Numbered from the stretch's first letter, positions 49,016 through 61,918 are shown. The stretch: DNA of 64,000 bases from Pseudohalioglobus sediminis (GCF_008370495.1 NZ_VTUX01000001.1:862695-926694); one strand, 5' to 3'. The notes: generated from the letters alone by a model not told the origin. Numbers and translations: made by a program.

Positions 49016-49145
49016 TGCACAATCTCCTTAGCTGATGAGGTAGTACCAAGTACGGCCAGGCCGCAAAATCGGGTCAGTTACCCTAGCCCCGGTAGCGCAT
49101 GGGCACAATGTTGACAGCGATCACCAAAATTGACCTCAGCGCACT

Positions 49146-50171
49146 TCACCCAGCCCCGTTCTGGCGCTCCCGGAGATAGCGGATATTGTGCTCGAGGCGC
49201 AGGCGCACCTGGTAATCGGCAACGCCCTGTTGCAGCGCCGCTTCCAGCAGGTCGGCGGCAAAACCGAACTCGTCGCGCTTGACCGCCAGATTGGCCAGGT
49301 TGTTACACAGGTTCAGGCTCCGGTAACCCGCGCGATACAGGGCGAGATAGCCATTGTAGGCCTGTCCCAGCTCGCCCAGCCGATACTGTGCCTCGGCGAT
49401 ATACTCGCGGTTTTCATCCGCCCGGTAACCCAGTTCCACGGCGCGCTGCAGGTAGCGAATACCCTTGGGCAGGTCATCGGCATAGTACAGGCAGATGGTC
49501 CCGGCGGCAGTCCACAGGCGGCCGTCGTCCTCGCCTTCCAGCTGTTGCTCGATAATGCGCAGGTAGTTGAGCTGGCGGTCGACCTTGCGCTTGGCCGGGT
49601 CCTCGTCCATGTGGTGATGTATGGGTATGTCCACGCTGCGGAAACGGCCCGCCGGCAGTGTCCGGTCCACGACTTCATGCACGCGGCCCTGATAGCGTAT
49701 GTCCTCGCAGTTGCGAAACAGGCGAGCGATCGGATTGGGACGGTAGCCACGGTAGTGGCGGGTGTAGGGCGTCGGCTCGGAAATGGGCACCCAGTTGCGG
49801 TCCAGAGGCTCAACACTGTAGTTATACTGCACCAGGAAGTAGGCGTCGTAATCGGGGTCGCGTATCAGTTCACGCAGGGTTAGCCAGTCATCCGGGGCGA
49901 TCACCTCGTCCGCATCCAGGACAATAATCCAGTCGCCGGAAGCCTGGCTCAGCGCATGATTGCGTGCGGCGGCGAAGTCGTCATGCCAGGCGTAGTCAAA
50001 CACCTGTCCGGTGAACTCGCTCGCTATGGCCCGGGTGTCATCACTGGAGCCTGTGTCCACCACCACGATCTCGTCCACATGGTCGGCAGCCTGGCGCAGG
50101 CAGTCGCGCAGGAAAAATGACTCGTTTTTGACGATCATGCACAGGGAGAGTGTCTGCTCGCTGCGCGTCAA
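49146..50171 (-). CDS. Family 2 glycosyltransferase with TPR-like tail
   Basis: This 341-residue GT2 enzyme has the typical start LSLCMIVKNES, the nucleotide-sugar region VVDTGSSDDT and the DxD motif in IVLDADEV. The C-terminal third is helical and TPR-like, as in SunS/WaaE-like GT2 proteins. The start is TTG at 50171, preceded by GGGAGA at a good distance; the first ATG lies inside the first strand of the fold. It follows the CnoX-like gene by 18 nt. Acceptor unknown; no polysaccharide cluster surrounds it. Confidence 0.85.
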   Translation of the reverse strand: MTRSEQTLSLCMIVKNESFFLRDCLRQAADHVDEIVVVDTGSSDDTRAIASEFTGQVFDYAWHDDFAAARNHALSQASGDWIIVLDADEVIAPDDWLTLRELIRDPDYDAYFLVQYNYSVEPLDRNWVPISEPTPYTRHYRGYRPNPIARLFRNCEDIRYQGRVHEVVDRTLPAGRFRSVDIPIHHHMDEDPAKRKVDRQLNYLRIIEQQLEGEDDGRLWTAAGTICLYYADDLPKGIRYLQRAVELGYRADENREYIAEAQYRLGELGQAYNGYLALYRAGYRSLNLCNNLANLAVKRDEFGFAADLLEAALQQGVADYQVRLRLEHNIRYLRERQNGAG

Positions 50172-50189
50172 GCGAATATCTCCCGGCTA

Positions 50190-51044
50190 TCAGTAGAGCA
50201 GGCTGTAAAGCTTGCGCTGGTACTCGGCGGCCAGGGGGTCGCCCTTGCCGAGGCTGGCGATGGTATCGAGCAGGGCTTTGCGGGTCGCCCCGTCACCATG
50301 CTCGAGATCCCGCTGCAGGATGGCCACCAGGTGCTCCATCGCCTGTTTGAACTGGCCGGCATTGGTCAATTGCACTGCCAGCTGCTGGCGCACGTCCAGG
50401 TTGTCGGGATCGGCGGCCAGTTCCTGTTCCAGCGCCTCGACCTCGGGTGAACGTGACGCCTCGCGCTTGATCTCCAGCTGCGCCTGCAGCTGTTCATAGG
50501 CGGCGTCGCGGTCAGCCAGGCGCACACCCTCGAGCAGTGTCTCGGCCTCGTCAAGCCGCAGGCACTCGATCAAGGCGTGGGCATAGGCCACGGTAATCTC
50601 GTAGAGCTGGCCGGATTCTTCCCAGGCCTGGCGCAGCGGGGTCAGCGCGCGGCCATAGTCACCCGCCTCGATGGCCTCGTTGGCCAGTTGCAGCAGGCCA
50701 TCCCAGGGCTTGGGCAAGTACTTGCCCAGCAGTTCACGCACTGCGTTCTCCGGTTGCGCACCGGCAAAGCCGTCTACCGGCTGGCCATTCTGTATCACCA
50801 TGACCGTGGGCAGGCTGCGCACGCCAAACTGTTGGGCGATCATACCCTGCTCATCGGCATTGACCTTGGCCAGCAGGAAAGCGCCGTTATACTCATCGGC
50901 AATGCGTTCCAGCATGGGCATCAGCACCTTGCAGGGCTCACACCAGTCCGCCCAGAAATCCACCACTACCGGCCGCTTGTGAGACTCATCTATCAGCAAC
51001 GCGGCAGCGTTGGTTTCATCAATGTTGACGATGTGTTGGCTCAC
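50190..51044 (-). CDS. cnoX: Thioredoxin-TPR co-chaperone, CnoX/YbbN-like
   Basis: This 284-residue protein has an N-terminal thioredoxin domain (about 1-110) and C-terminal TPR-like repeats. The architecture matches CnoX/YbbN, the holdase that hands oxidised proteins to DnaK-DnaJ-GrpE and GroEL. The active site is WCEPCK, a full redox pair; E. coli CnoX has lost the first Cys. It lies 25 nt downstream of dapB and behind dnaK-dnaJ in the same direction, which suits a chaperone role. Cytosolic, no signal peptide. Confidence 0.88.
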   Translation of the reverse strand: MSQHIVNIDETNAAALLIDESHKRPVVVDFWADWCEPCKVLMPMLERIADEYNGAFLLAKVNADEQGMIAQQFGVRSLPTVMVIQNGQPVDGFAGAQPENAVRELLGKYLPKPWDGLLQLANEAIEAGDYGRALTPLRQAWEESGQLYEITVAYAHALIECLRLDEAETLLEGVRLADRDAAYEQLQAQLEIKREASRSPEVEALEQELAADPDNLDVRQQLAVQLTNAGQFKQAMEHLVAILQRDLEHGDGATRKALLDTIASLGKGDPLAAEYQRKLYSLLY

Positions 51045-51069
51045 TGTTCGCTCCCGTTTCAGCTATGGG

Positions 51070-53009
<1,940 letters not shown>

Positions 53010-53072
53010 AAACAGTTCGGCGTTTTTCTGGTTGCGTTAAACCGTCATCGTTGTGACGGTTACGTTAAACGG

Positions 53073-53154
53073 TCATTCCCGCGAAGGCGGGAATCCAGGT
53101 AAACACGGGGGTCTTGCCTCATGCCTTACTGGATTCCCGCCTTCGCGGGAATGA
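53073..53154. repeat. Inverted pair of REP-like palindromes (REPIN)
   Basis: TCATTCCCGCGAAGGCGGGAATCCAG in two parts (53073-53098) and its reverse complement (53129-53154) flank a 30-nt spacer. Each arm is itself a palindrome (attcccgc/gcgggaat). Such paired palindromes are dispersed in many proteobacterial genomes. A separate small hairpin ACCGTCA-N6-TGACGGT lies at 53041-53060 and GGCGGGC-TTGC-GCCCGCC at 53173-53190 near the dnaK stop. Confidence 0.85.
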
Positions 53155-53194
53155 CGGCGTTGCTGTCGAGTTGGCGGGCTTGCGCCCGCCAATA

Positions 53195-55129
<1,935 letters not shown>

Positions 55130-55184
55130 TGTTTGTCTCCAGTTTTTTGGTGCCCTCGGCACCGTGTCAATTGCGATGTTGTCT

Positions 55185-55212
55185 ATGTGGGGCCGTTCTG
55201 GCCGGAATCAAC
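55185..55212 (-). promoter_or_regulatory. dnaK: Sigma-32-like promoter of dnaK
   Basis: On the minus strand GTTGAT (55207-55212) and CCCCACAT (55185-55192) are spaced by 14 nt, close to the heat-shock consensus CTTGAA / CCCCATNT. The -10 ends about 55 nt upstream of the start codon. Confidence 0.5.
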
Positions 55213-55285
55213 CCCTTTTCGATCCTGTCTGCCCGGCTTTGTCGCTGGCATCTGGCGGCGGCCAGCGGAGGCAGGCAGACGCGTA

Positions 55286-55876
55286 TTAGCTGCCCTTGCT
55301 CACCATCACCATGGCCGGGCGAATAAGCCGGCCATTGAGCGTATAGCCTTTCTGCATAACGGCGATGACGGTATTGGGCTCGACTTCGTTGTTCTCGACC
55401 ATGCTCATGGCCTGGTGGAGATTGGGGTCAAAGGGCTCGCCCTGCGGGTCGACCATCTCAATGTGGTGCTTACCCAGGACATCGAGGAAACTCTTCAGGG
55501 TCAGCTGCACACCTTCCGAGATCGGCTTCAGGATCTCCTCGTCCCCGGCTGCGGCCTCCAGGGCTCGCTCCAGGTTATCCACCACCGGGAGCAGTTCCCC
55601 CGCAAAGCGCTCGAGGGCGAATTTGCGCGCCTTCTCCACATCCTGCTCCGCACGACGCTTGACGTTCTGGGCGTCAGCCTGGGCGCGCAGGGCCGCATCG
55701 CGTGCGGCGGCGAGGTCTTCGTGCAGCTGCGCCACCTCCTCCTCGAGAGAGCCCTCAGCAGCCTCTGGCTGCCCAACATCGGCGTTTTCAGCCTCGGGGG
55801 CAGACTCAGTTTCGGGGGAATTTACCGGCTGTTCTTCGGCGGGTGATTCAGTCTGTTTGGAATCTTGCTCGGCCAC
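55286..55876 (-). CDS. grpE: Nucleotide exchange factor GrpE
   Basis: This 196-residue GrpE exchanges nucleotide on DnaK. It has an acidic, disordered N-terminus (about 1-45), a long coiled coil (about 45-95) and a C-terminal beta domain with [13 protein letters not shown] and [18 protein letters not shown]. It is the first gene after a very good sigma-32 promoter and is followed by dnaK. Family length is typical. Confidence 0.97.
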   Translation of the reverse strand: MAEQDSKQTESPAEEQPVNSPETESAPEAENADVGQPEAAEGSLEEEVAQLHEDLAAARDAALRAQADAQNVKRRAEQDVEKARKFALERFAGELLPVVDNLERALEAAAGDEEILKPISEGVQLTLKSFLDVLGKHHIEMVDPQGEPFDPNLHQAMSMVENNEVEPNTVIAVMQKGYTLNGRLIRPAMVMVSKGS

Positions 55877-55916
55877 GCTTGCACTCCATATGGCATCAAT
55901 TTGGTCTATGCGCCGG

Positions 55917-55944
55917 ATATGGGGGCAGATCGAGGGGATTCAAG
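55917..55944 (-). promoter_or_regulatory. grpE: Sigma-32 promoter of grpE
   Basis: On the minus strand a perfect CTTGAA (55939-55944) and a perfect CCCCATAT (55917-55924) are spaced by 14 nt. The -10 ends 41 nt before the grpE ATG, giving a leader of about 35 nt. This is the best promoter match in the window. Confidence 0.75.
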
Positions 55945-56000
55945 GGCGTTCGGCGAGATTTTCTGGCGCCCGGATTCTGCGCCGCGAGTGCGGCCTGGCG

Positions 56001-57035
56001 TTAGCTGGACAGCGCCGAACTGAGCATGCGCGCAGTGACATCGACGATGGGGATGACCCGCTCGTAGGCCATGCGCGTGGGGCCGATCACACCCAGGACA
56101 CCAAGCGTGCGGGCGCCATCGCTGTAGGGTGCGGTAATCACGGAATAATCGCCAAATACCTCGTAGCCGGCCTCTTCGCCAATGAACACCTGCACGCCGC
56201 GACCATGCGAGCAGCGCTCCAGCAGGTGCAGCAGGTCTTTTTTCTGCTCAAACGCATCAAACAGCTCGCGCAGCTTCAACATGTCTTCCGGTGAGGCATG
56301 CTCCAGCAGGCGCGATTCTCCCGCCACCACATACTCGTCCTCGGCCTCCTCCTGATCCAGCGCCTTGTTGGCCAGGTCCAGCGCCGCCTGCATATAGCTG
56401 TCGATCTGGCTGCGCGCCTCCTGCATCTCACGCAGGATCTGCGCCTGCACATCCTGCAGCGGGTGGCCGGCAAAGCGCTGGTTGACCATACTGGCGGCGG
56501 CGCGCAACTGCTCTTCGGTAAAGGGACGCTGGGTGTGGATGATGCGGTTCTGCACTTCCCGTTCATTGATCACCAGTATCACCAGCACGCGGTCGCCGGA
56601 CAGGGGCAGGAACTCCACCTGGCGCAGTTGGCCCGCTTCCTGCCGGGGCACGGTAACGAGGCCCGCCTGGGCGGTGATATTGGACAGCAGCGACGATGCG
56701 CTCTGCACCAGTTCGGAAGCGGTCTTGTCGGGGTTGAGCTCGTTGCGCAGCACGGCAATCGCCTCACGCTCGAGCGGCTGCACCTGCAGCAGGCTGTCGA
56801 CGAACAGGCGGTAGCCCAGGGCCGTCGGGATTCGCCCGGAAGAGGTGTGCGGCGACTTCAGGTAGCCGCGCTCCTCGAGGTCTGACATCACGTTGCGTAT
56901 GGTCGCTGCACTGACCGGCAAACCCGCTTCCTCCATCAGGGTACGGGAACCAACGGGCTGCCCGTCGCGGATATGCGTCTCTACCAACGTCTTTAACAGT
57001 ATGGTCGCACGTTCTGAAATCGTGTCGCTTGTCAT
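56001..57035 (-). CDS. hrcA: Heat-inducible transcription repressor HrcA
   Basis: This 344-residue HrcA has an N-terminal winged helix (SERATILLKTLVETHI, then GLPVSAATIRNVMSDLEERG) followed by the GAF-like and inserted domains. It normally represses heat-shock genes by binding CIRCE (TTAGCACTC-N9-GAGTGCTAA). No CIRCE is seen upstream of hrcA, grpE or dnaK here, so its targets may lie elsewhere, for example at groESL. ATG at 57035 starts the conserved domain. It is divergent from recN. Confidence 0.96.
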   Translation of the reverse strand: MTSDTISERATILLKTLVETHIRDGQPVGSRTLMEEAGLPVSAATIRNVMSDLEERGYLKSPHTSSGRIPTALGYRLFVDSLLQVQPLEREAIAVLRNELNPDKTASELVQSASSLLSNITAQAGLVTVPRQEAGQLRQVEFLPLSGDRVLVILVINEREVQNRIIHTQRPFTEEQLRAAASMVNQRFAGHPLQDVQAQILREMQEARSQIDSYMQAALDLANKALDQEEAEDEYVVAGESRLLEHASPEDMLKLRELFDAFEQKKDLLHLLERCSHGRGVQVFIGEEAGYEVFGDYSVITAPYSDGARTLGVLGVIGPTRMAYERVIPIVDVTARMLSSALSS

Positions 57036-57165
57036 CTTGAGCTGCCTGGTTCGGTCCCCTGTTTGTATCACAGCGCCGAAAAATGGCAAGGCCACACAGA
57101 ATCACAACGGATGTTTATGGGCACCCGCTTCTGCGGTATAAATGGGAAAACCACCAGGGGCCATC

Positions 57166-58818
57166 ATGCTCAGCCACATCAATATCAGCAACTACACCAT
57201 CGTATCCGGCCTGGAGATGGAGTTCGCGCCCGGGATGACGGTCATCACCGGTGAAACCGGCGCCGGCAAGTCGATCATGCTGGATGCCCTCGGCCTTTGC
57301 CTGGGTGATCGCGCAGACCCGAAAACCGTGCGCACAGGCGCCGAGAAAGCGGAAATCATTGCCACCTTTGACCTGGCCGGCATCCCCGCGGCCGCCAGCT
57401 GGCTGCAGAGTCGCGACATGGAGGGGGACGGTGAATGCATACTGCGGCGGGTGATCACTACCGAGGGGCGCAGTCGCGCCTACATCAACGGGCGCGCCTC
57501 CACCCTGCAGGAATGCGCCGAGCTCGGTGCCCTGCTGATCGACATCCACAGCCAGCATGCACACCAGTCACTGCTGCGACGCGCGGTGCAACGGCAGCTA
57601 CTGGACGCCTTTGCCGGCCAGCAGGAACTCGCTGCCTCGGTGGAGCAGCTGGCCTCAGCCTGGCTGCGCACGCGCCGCGAAATGGAGCTGCTCTCGGGTA
57701 ACCGGGACGAACACACCGCCAGGTCCCAACTGTTGGCGTACCAGGTCGAGGAACTGGATGCGCTCGACCTGCAGGAGGGCGAACTGGAGGCACTGGAGCA
57801 GGAGCAGCGCCAGCTGGAGAACGCGGAGCAGATCCTGGGCTCGGCCCATGCCGCACTGGAACTCTGCGAGCAGCACGAGGACGGCGCGCGGCAGGCCCTC
57901 AACCTGCTCACGGCGGAGACCCACAACGGCCCCGCCATCGAGGGCGCCCGCGAGCTGCTCGACAGCGCCGTAATACAGCTGAACGAGGCGCGCAGCGAAA
58001 TCCAGCGCCACATCGACGGCGTGGAGATCAATCCGGAGCGCCTGGCAGAGGTACAGCGGCGGCTGGAGTCGATATACGAGGTGGCCCGCAAACACCGCGT
58101 CATGCCCGAACAGGTGATCGCCACACACCAGCGCCTGCAGGAAGAACTGCAAAGCCTGGCCGGCAGCAGCGAGCGTGTGGAAGCCTTGCAGGCGGAAATG
58201 CTGTCGCTGCAGTCGCAGTACCAGGACGCCGCCACTCGGCTGGGCAAGGCGCGCCGCAGGGCGGGCAAGAAACTGGCTGCCGCGGCGCATGACATCCTCG
58301 GCACCCTGGCCATGGCGCAATGCCAGCTGGAGGTGGCATTCACCCCGCGGGAAGACAAGCATCCACACCCCCACGGCAGCGAGGAGGTCGCGTTTCTGGT
58401 CAGCACCAACCCGGGTTCCCAGCCCCAGGCGCTTGGCAAAATCGCCTCCGGCGGCGAACTGTCGCGCATCAGCCTGGCGATCCAGGTGGTCACCGCCAGC
58501 GCCGGCACGGTGCCGAGCATGGTCTTCGATGAGGTGGATGTGGGCATCGGTGGTGCCGTCGCCGAGGTGGTGGGCAAGCTGCTGCGGGATCTGTCAGCGC
58601 GCGCCCAGGTGCTTTGCGTTACCCACCTGCCCCAGGTGGCAGCACAGGGTCACCAGCACCTGCAGGTCAGCAAGAGCGCCGGCAAATCCGCGGTGGAGAC
58701 ACAGCTCACGGCGCTGGATGATGCGGGTAAGGTGGAAGAAATTGCGCGTATGCTGGGCGGCGTCAAGATCACCGAACAGACCCGGGCGCATGCCAGGGAA
58801 ATGCTCACCAGCGATTGA
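57166..58818 (+). CDS. recN: DNA repair protein RecN
   Basis: This SMC-like ATPase of about 550 residues takes part in double-strand-break repair. Walker A is GETGAGKSIMLDAL (about residues 28-41), a long coiled coil spans about 155-370, and the ABC signature is in KIASGGELSRISLAIQ. I chose the ATG at 57166 (MLSHINISNYTIV), with AGGGG 6-7 nt upstream; an ATG at 57142 is in the same frame but lacks a site. A TATAAA -10 lies at 57137-57142. No perfect LexA box was found upstream. Confidence 0.96.
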   Translation: MLSHINISNYTIVSGLEMEFAPGMTVITGETGAGKSIMLDALGLCLGDRADPKTVRTGAEKAEIIATFDLAGIPAAASWLQSRDMEGDGECILRRVITTEGRSRAYINGRASTLQECAELGALLIDIHSQHAHQSLLRRAVQRQLLDAFAGQQELAASVEQLASAWLRTRREMELLSGNRDEHTARSQLLAYQVEELDALDLQEGELEALEQEQRQLENAEQILGSAHAALELCEQHEDGARQALNLLTAETHNGPAIEGARELLDSAVIQLNEARSEIQRHIDGVEINPERLAEVQRRLESIYEVARKHRVMPEQVIATHQRLQEELQSLAGSSERVEALQAEMLSLQSQYQDAATRLGKARRRAGKKLAAAAHDILGTLAMAQCQLEVAFTPREDKHPHPHGSEEVAFLVSTNPGSQPQALGKIASGGELSRISLAIQVVTASAGTVPSMVFDEVDVGIGGAVAEVVGKLLRDLSARAQVLCVTHLPQVAAQGHQHLQVSKSAGKSAVETQLTALDDAGKVEEIARMLGGVKITEQTRAHAREMLTSD

Positions 58819-58832
58819 GGTTGCGCCGTGGC

Positions 58833-59267
58833 TCAGGATTTCTTGCGCACGTACAGCACCAGGGAGTGATCAACCAGCTCAAAGCCGCGCTCCTTGGCGA
58901 TCTGGCGTTGCCGCTCCTCGATCACCGAATCGTGAAACTCGATAACCTCTCCCGACTCCATGCAGACCATGTGGTCATGGTGCTCGCCACGCGCCAGTTC
59001 GAACACCGAGTGGGACGTGCCTGAACCGTCGCGGCCAGCCTCAAAGTTGTGGCGCGTGACCAGGCCCGCGGCAGCGAACTGGGTCAACACCCGGTAAACC
59101 GTGGCGAGACCGACATTTTCCCCGGCATCACGCAGCGCATCGTACACTTCCTCAGCACTGAGGTGGCGCTGCGAATCGCCGGCAGATTCCAGGATTTGCA
59201 GGATTTTCACGCGCGGCAGGGTCACTTTCAGACCGGCGCGGCGCAGTTCCTGGTTTTCTTCGGCCAT
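58833..59267 (-). CDS. fur: Ferric uptake regulator Fur
   Basis: This 144-residue Fur has an N-terminal winged helix (AGLKVTLPRVKILQIL) and the metal site HHDHMVCMESGEVIEFHD. The second Cys of the E. coli CxxC is absent (CMES), as in Pseudomonas-type Fur. It represses iron-uptake genes when loaded with Fe2+. It is convergent with recN (14-nt gap) and divergent from bamE; this fur/bamE arrangement is widespread in gammaproteobacteria. Confidence 0.97.
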   Translation of the reverse strand: MAEENQELRRAGLKVTLPRVKILQILESAGDSQRHLSAEEVYDALRDAGENVGLATVYRVLTQFAAAGLVTRHNFEAGRDGSGTSHSVFELARGEHHDHMVCMESGEVIEFHDSVIEERQRQIAKERGFELVDHSLVLYVRKKS

Positions 59268-59340
59268 TGGCTGGGGGTTCTCTGTGGCATGCAGTAGCGG
59301 TATGATGCCACCCCATCAAGTGAAGTGGAAGTTTTCCCCC

Positions 59341-59712
59341 ATGCGTATGCTTTTGGTCGCCCTGGCGATTACCTGTCTCACCGCCTGCGGCGCCGTGGGT
59401 TTCCCCGGTGTCTACCGTATCGACGTGGAGCAGGGCAACATCGTGACCCAGGACATGGTGGAACAGCTGCAACCGGGCATGAGCAAACGCCAGGTGCGTT
59501 TCATACTCGGCACCCCATTGATAGAGGACACCTTCAACCGCGACCGTTGGGACTATGTCTACAACAACCGCAACGGCCTGGAGGTGCTTTCCGAGTCGAC
59601 CCTGACCGTGGTCTTCGAGGGTGACACCCTGGTGGATGTGCAGGGCGACTTCCCGACACCGGCGTTTGGCGGTGACACCGCCGCGGCCCCGGAGCAACCC
59701 GCAGAAGGCTAA
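59341..59712 (+). CDS. bamE: Outer-membrane assembly lipoprotein BamE
   Basis: This 123-residue SmpA/OmlA-family lipoprotein is a small subunit of the BAM complex. The lipobox is LTAC at residues 15-18 of MRMLLVALAITCLTACG. The domain has the typical LQPGMSKRQVRFILGTP and WDYVYNNR. The ATG at 59341 was chosen because it gives the signal sequence; the frame is open upstream through the fur coding region. The C-terminal tail is Pro/Ala-rich. It overlaps the convergent rnfH gene by 4 nt. Confidence 0.95.
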   Translation: MRMLLVALAITCLTACGAVGFPGVYRIDVEQGNIVTQDMVEQLQPGMSKRQVRFILGTPLIEDTFNRDRWDYVYNNRNGLEVLSESTLTVVFEGDTLVDVQGDFPTPAFGGDTAAAPEQPAEG

Positions 59713-60023
59713 CCTTCCTCGCTGGCGCGACGCTCCCGCGCTCGCGCAGCCCGCGCTTTACGTACTTCCTTGGGATCCGCGATCAGCGGCCTGTAGATTT
59801 CCACCCTGTCCCCCTCGCGCAGCACCTGCTGGGGGGAAACCGGCTTGGCGAATATACCCAGCTTGGAATTTTCCAGGTCGATTTCCTCGAACACATCGCT
59901 AATGCCGGACTGGCGCACCGCCTCAATGGCGGTGGTGCCCTCCGCCACGCGCACATCCAGGATGGCCTGCTTGTCCGGCCGTGCATAAGCCACTTCCACG
60001 TTGATGATGCTCTGCTCTGCCAT
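59709..60023 (-). CDS. rnfH: RnfH/RatB-family protein (UPF0125)
   Basis: This 104-residue ubiquitin-like-fold protein of the RnfH family (INVEVAYARPDKQ, GIFAKPVSPQQVLREGDRVEIYRPL) is usually encoded next to ratA and smpB. Its function is not settled. The basic, Arg-rich C-terminus is typical. It starts 4 nt after the ratA stop. Confidence 0.94.
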   Translation of the reverse strand: MAEQSIINVEVAYARPDKQAILDVRVAEGTTAIEAVRQSGISDVFEEIDLENSKLGIFAKPVSPQQVLREGDRVEIYRPLIADPKEVRKARAARARERRASEEG

Positions 60024-60027
60024 AGCT

Positions 60028-60459
60028 TTATCCGTAAAGTTGTCGGGCCCGCTTTTCCACTGCCGCCACCAGGTTGTTGGTTACGCCATCGAAAAGTTTA
60101 GCAGCCGCCGCACCCAGCAAGGCGTTGTTCACGCGAAAATTCAGGCTCAGGCTGACCTTGCAGGCGGCTTCACCCAGGGGTTTGAAATCCCAGCGCCCCT
60201 CGAAGCGTTCGAAAGGGCCTTCTACCAGTTCCAGCAGAATGTGCTGCGCGTCCACCATGCGGTTGCGAGTGGCGAAGCTTTTCGACACCCCACCCCTGGA
60301 CAGGTGCAGGCGCGCCTCCACCAGCCCTTCTTCACGGCGCAGGATTTCCGCGCGGGAGCAACCCTCCATGTAATGCGGATAGGCCTCGATATCATTAACC
60401 AGGTCGAACATTTGCTGTGCCGGAAAGGGCAGCAGCGCACTGCGATTGATACTCGTCAT
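60028..60459 (-). CDS. ratA: RatA/COQ10-like START-domain protein
   Basis: This 143-residue START/polyketide-cyclase-fold protein is in the COQ10/RatA group (LPFPAQQMFDLVNDIEAYP is diagnostic when read up to 19 residues). E. coli RatA was described as a toxin blocking 70S assembly, while homologues bind ubiquinone and help respiration. The rnfH neighbour and smpB nearby match the conserved gammaproteobacterial order. Confidence 0.94.
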   Translation of the reverse strand: MTSINRSALLPFPAQQMFDLVNDIEAYPHYMEGCSRAEILRREEGLVEARLHLSRGGVSKSFATRNRMVDAQHILLELVEGPFERFEGRWDFKPLGEAACKVSLSLNFRVNNALLGAAAAKLFDGVTNNLVAAVEKRARQLYG

Positions 60460-60471
60460 GGGATGTCTTGT

Positions 60472-61824
60472 CTAAAAGTTCTGCCCCGCCCAGATCAACA
60501 GCAATAACGCGGGGGGGGCAATATAGCGCATCAGGCCCCTCCAGTGCGAGAACGAGAGGTCCGATTCGCGGGCGAATTGCGGGCGCAGCACCTGCGGCCG
60601 CAACAGCCAACCCACCAGCAGCGCCAGCAGCAGGCACAGCAGCGGCAGCAGCAGCTGCGCCGCCAGCAGGTCCAGCAGCTGCAGCAGCCCCGGCGTGCCG
60701 TCCAGCTGCGATGCGGCCACGGATTCGGACACGCGCCAGGCCAGCAACCACACCGCCGCCCCCGCGACCAGTGCCGCCAGCGGTCGGCGCAGGCGCAGGT
60801 GCTGCTGCAGGGTGGCGACCGCCGGTTCCAGCATGGCGACCGCCGAGCCCAGGGCCGCGACCCCGACCAGGGCAAAAAACAGGCTGCCAAACAGGTCGCC
60901 CTGGGAAACGTTGGCAAAAGCATAGGGGGCACTGATAAACAACAGCGTCGGCCCGCTGGCAGGCTCCGTGTTATTGGCGAACACCACGGGGAATATGGCA
61001 ATGCCCGCAAGCAACGCCACGACAGTATCGAACACGGCCACCGCCATCACCGAGCGGCCGATGGGTATGCGCTCCGGCGAGTAGGCCCCGTAGACGGTGC
61101 CAACCCCCATGCCTATACCGAGTGTGAGCGCGGCGTGGCTGAACGCCGCCAGCATCGCCTCGGCGTCAAAATCCACCAGCTTCACCGAGAACAGGAAATC
61201 GCCCGCAGCCTCGAGGTCGCCGGTATCCAGGGCAAAGCGCACCAGCAGGCCCAGTAGCGCGATCAGCAGTGGTACCAGCAACCACACCAGCACGCCCAGG
61301 CCGTTGGTGATGCCCAGCGCCAGCACCGCAACCACTGCCGCCAGGAACAGGCTCTGCCACTTGAGCTGGGCCTCGCCGTCGGCCAGCAACCCGGCGAAGT
61401 GATCGGCCACGAACGGGGCGCTGGCCGCAGACAGCTGCTCGCTGAGCATGACCTCGACGTAGGCGAGCGTCCAGCCCGCCACCACCGCCTGGTAAGCCAG
61501 GATCAGCATGCCGGTCAACACCGCCAACGCCCCAAACCACTGCCAGTGCCTCGAGCGCAGGGAGCGGTCACAGGCGTGGCGGATACTGCGTATGGGCCCT
61601 GCACGACCGTAACAGCCCAGCACGACCTCGGCACACAGCAGTGGCACCGCCAGCAGGAACAGGCTGACCACGTACGCGAGCATGAACGCCCCGCCACCGT
61701 GCTCACCCATCAACCAGGCAAAACGCCACAGACTCCCCAGGCCGACAGCCGCCGCCGACAGCGCGAGCACGAACGTGGTGCGACTGCGCCAGCGGGCGCT
61801 GCTCTGGCCCGAGGTCAGGATCAA
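60472..61824 (-). CDS. Sodium-dependent SNF-family transporter
   Basis: This 450-residue neurotransmitter:sodium symporter (LeuT-fold) family member has about eleven hydrophobic segments. The first carries the Na+ site region AAAVGLGSLWRFAWLMGEHG. It would take up an amino acid or similar solute with Na+, fitting a marine host. It lies 12 nt upstream of ratA on the same strand and is divergent from smpB. The insertion of this transporter between smpB and ratA departs from the usual direct adjacency. Confidence 0.93.
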   Translation of the reverse strand: MILTSGQSSARWRSRTTFVLALSAAAVGLGSLWRFAWLMGEHGGGAFMLAYVVSLFLLAVPLLCAEVVLGCYGRAGPIRSIRHACDRSLRSRHWQWFGALAVLTGMLILAYQAVVAGWTLAYVEVMLSEQLSAASAPFVADHFAGLLADGEAQLKWQSLFLAAVVAVLALGITNGLGVLVWLLVPLLIALLGLLVRFALDTGDLEAAGDFLFSVKLVDFDAEAMLAAFSHAALTLGIGMGVGTVYGAYSPERIPIGRSVMAVAVFDTVVALLAGIAIFPVVFANNTEPASGPTLLFISAPYAFANVSQGDLFGSLFFALVGVAALGSAVAMLEPAVATLQQHLRLRRPLAALVAGAAVWLLAWRVSESVAASQLDGTPGLLQLLDLLAAQLLLPLLCLLLALLVGWLLRPQVLRPQFARESDLSFSHWRGLMRYIAPPALLLLIWAGQNF

Positions 61825-61918
61825 GCGGAAATCTCTAAAATTATCATGGGTTTAGATTGCCCGAGCGCATTAGCGCAGAAAAGGGAAAGATTACCGTTTA
61901 TGTGCTGGCGGCTGCCCG

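Noticed and set aside
55870..55995. CIRCE half-sites (TTGCACTC and GAGTGC) near grpE
   Set aside because: The two pieces are more than 100 nt apart and each is imperfect, unlike the 9-nt-spaced CIRCE.
57071..57085. LexA box before recN (CTGTTTGTATCACAG)
   Set aside because: The CTG and CAG arms are nine nt apart, not ten, and the core is not AT-alternating; too weak to call.
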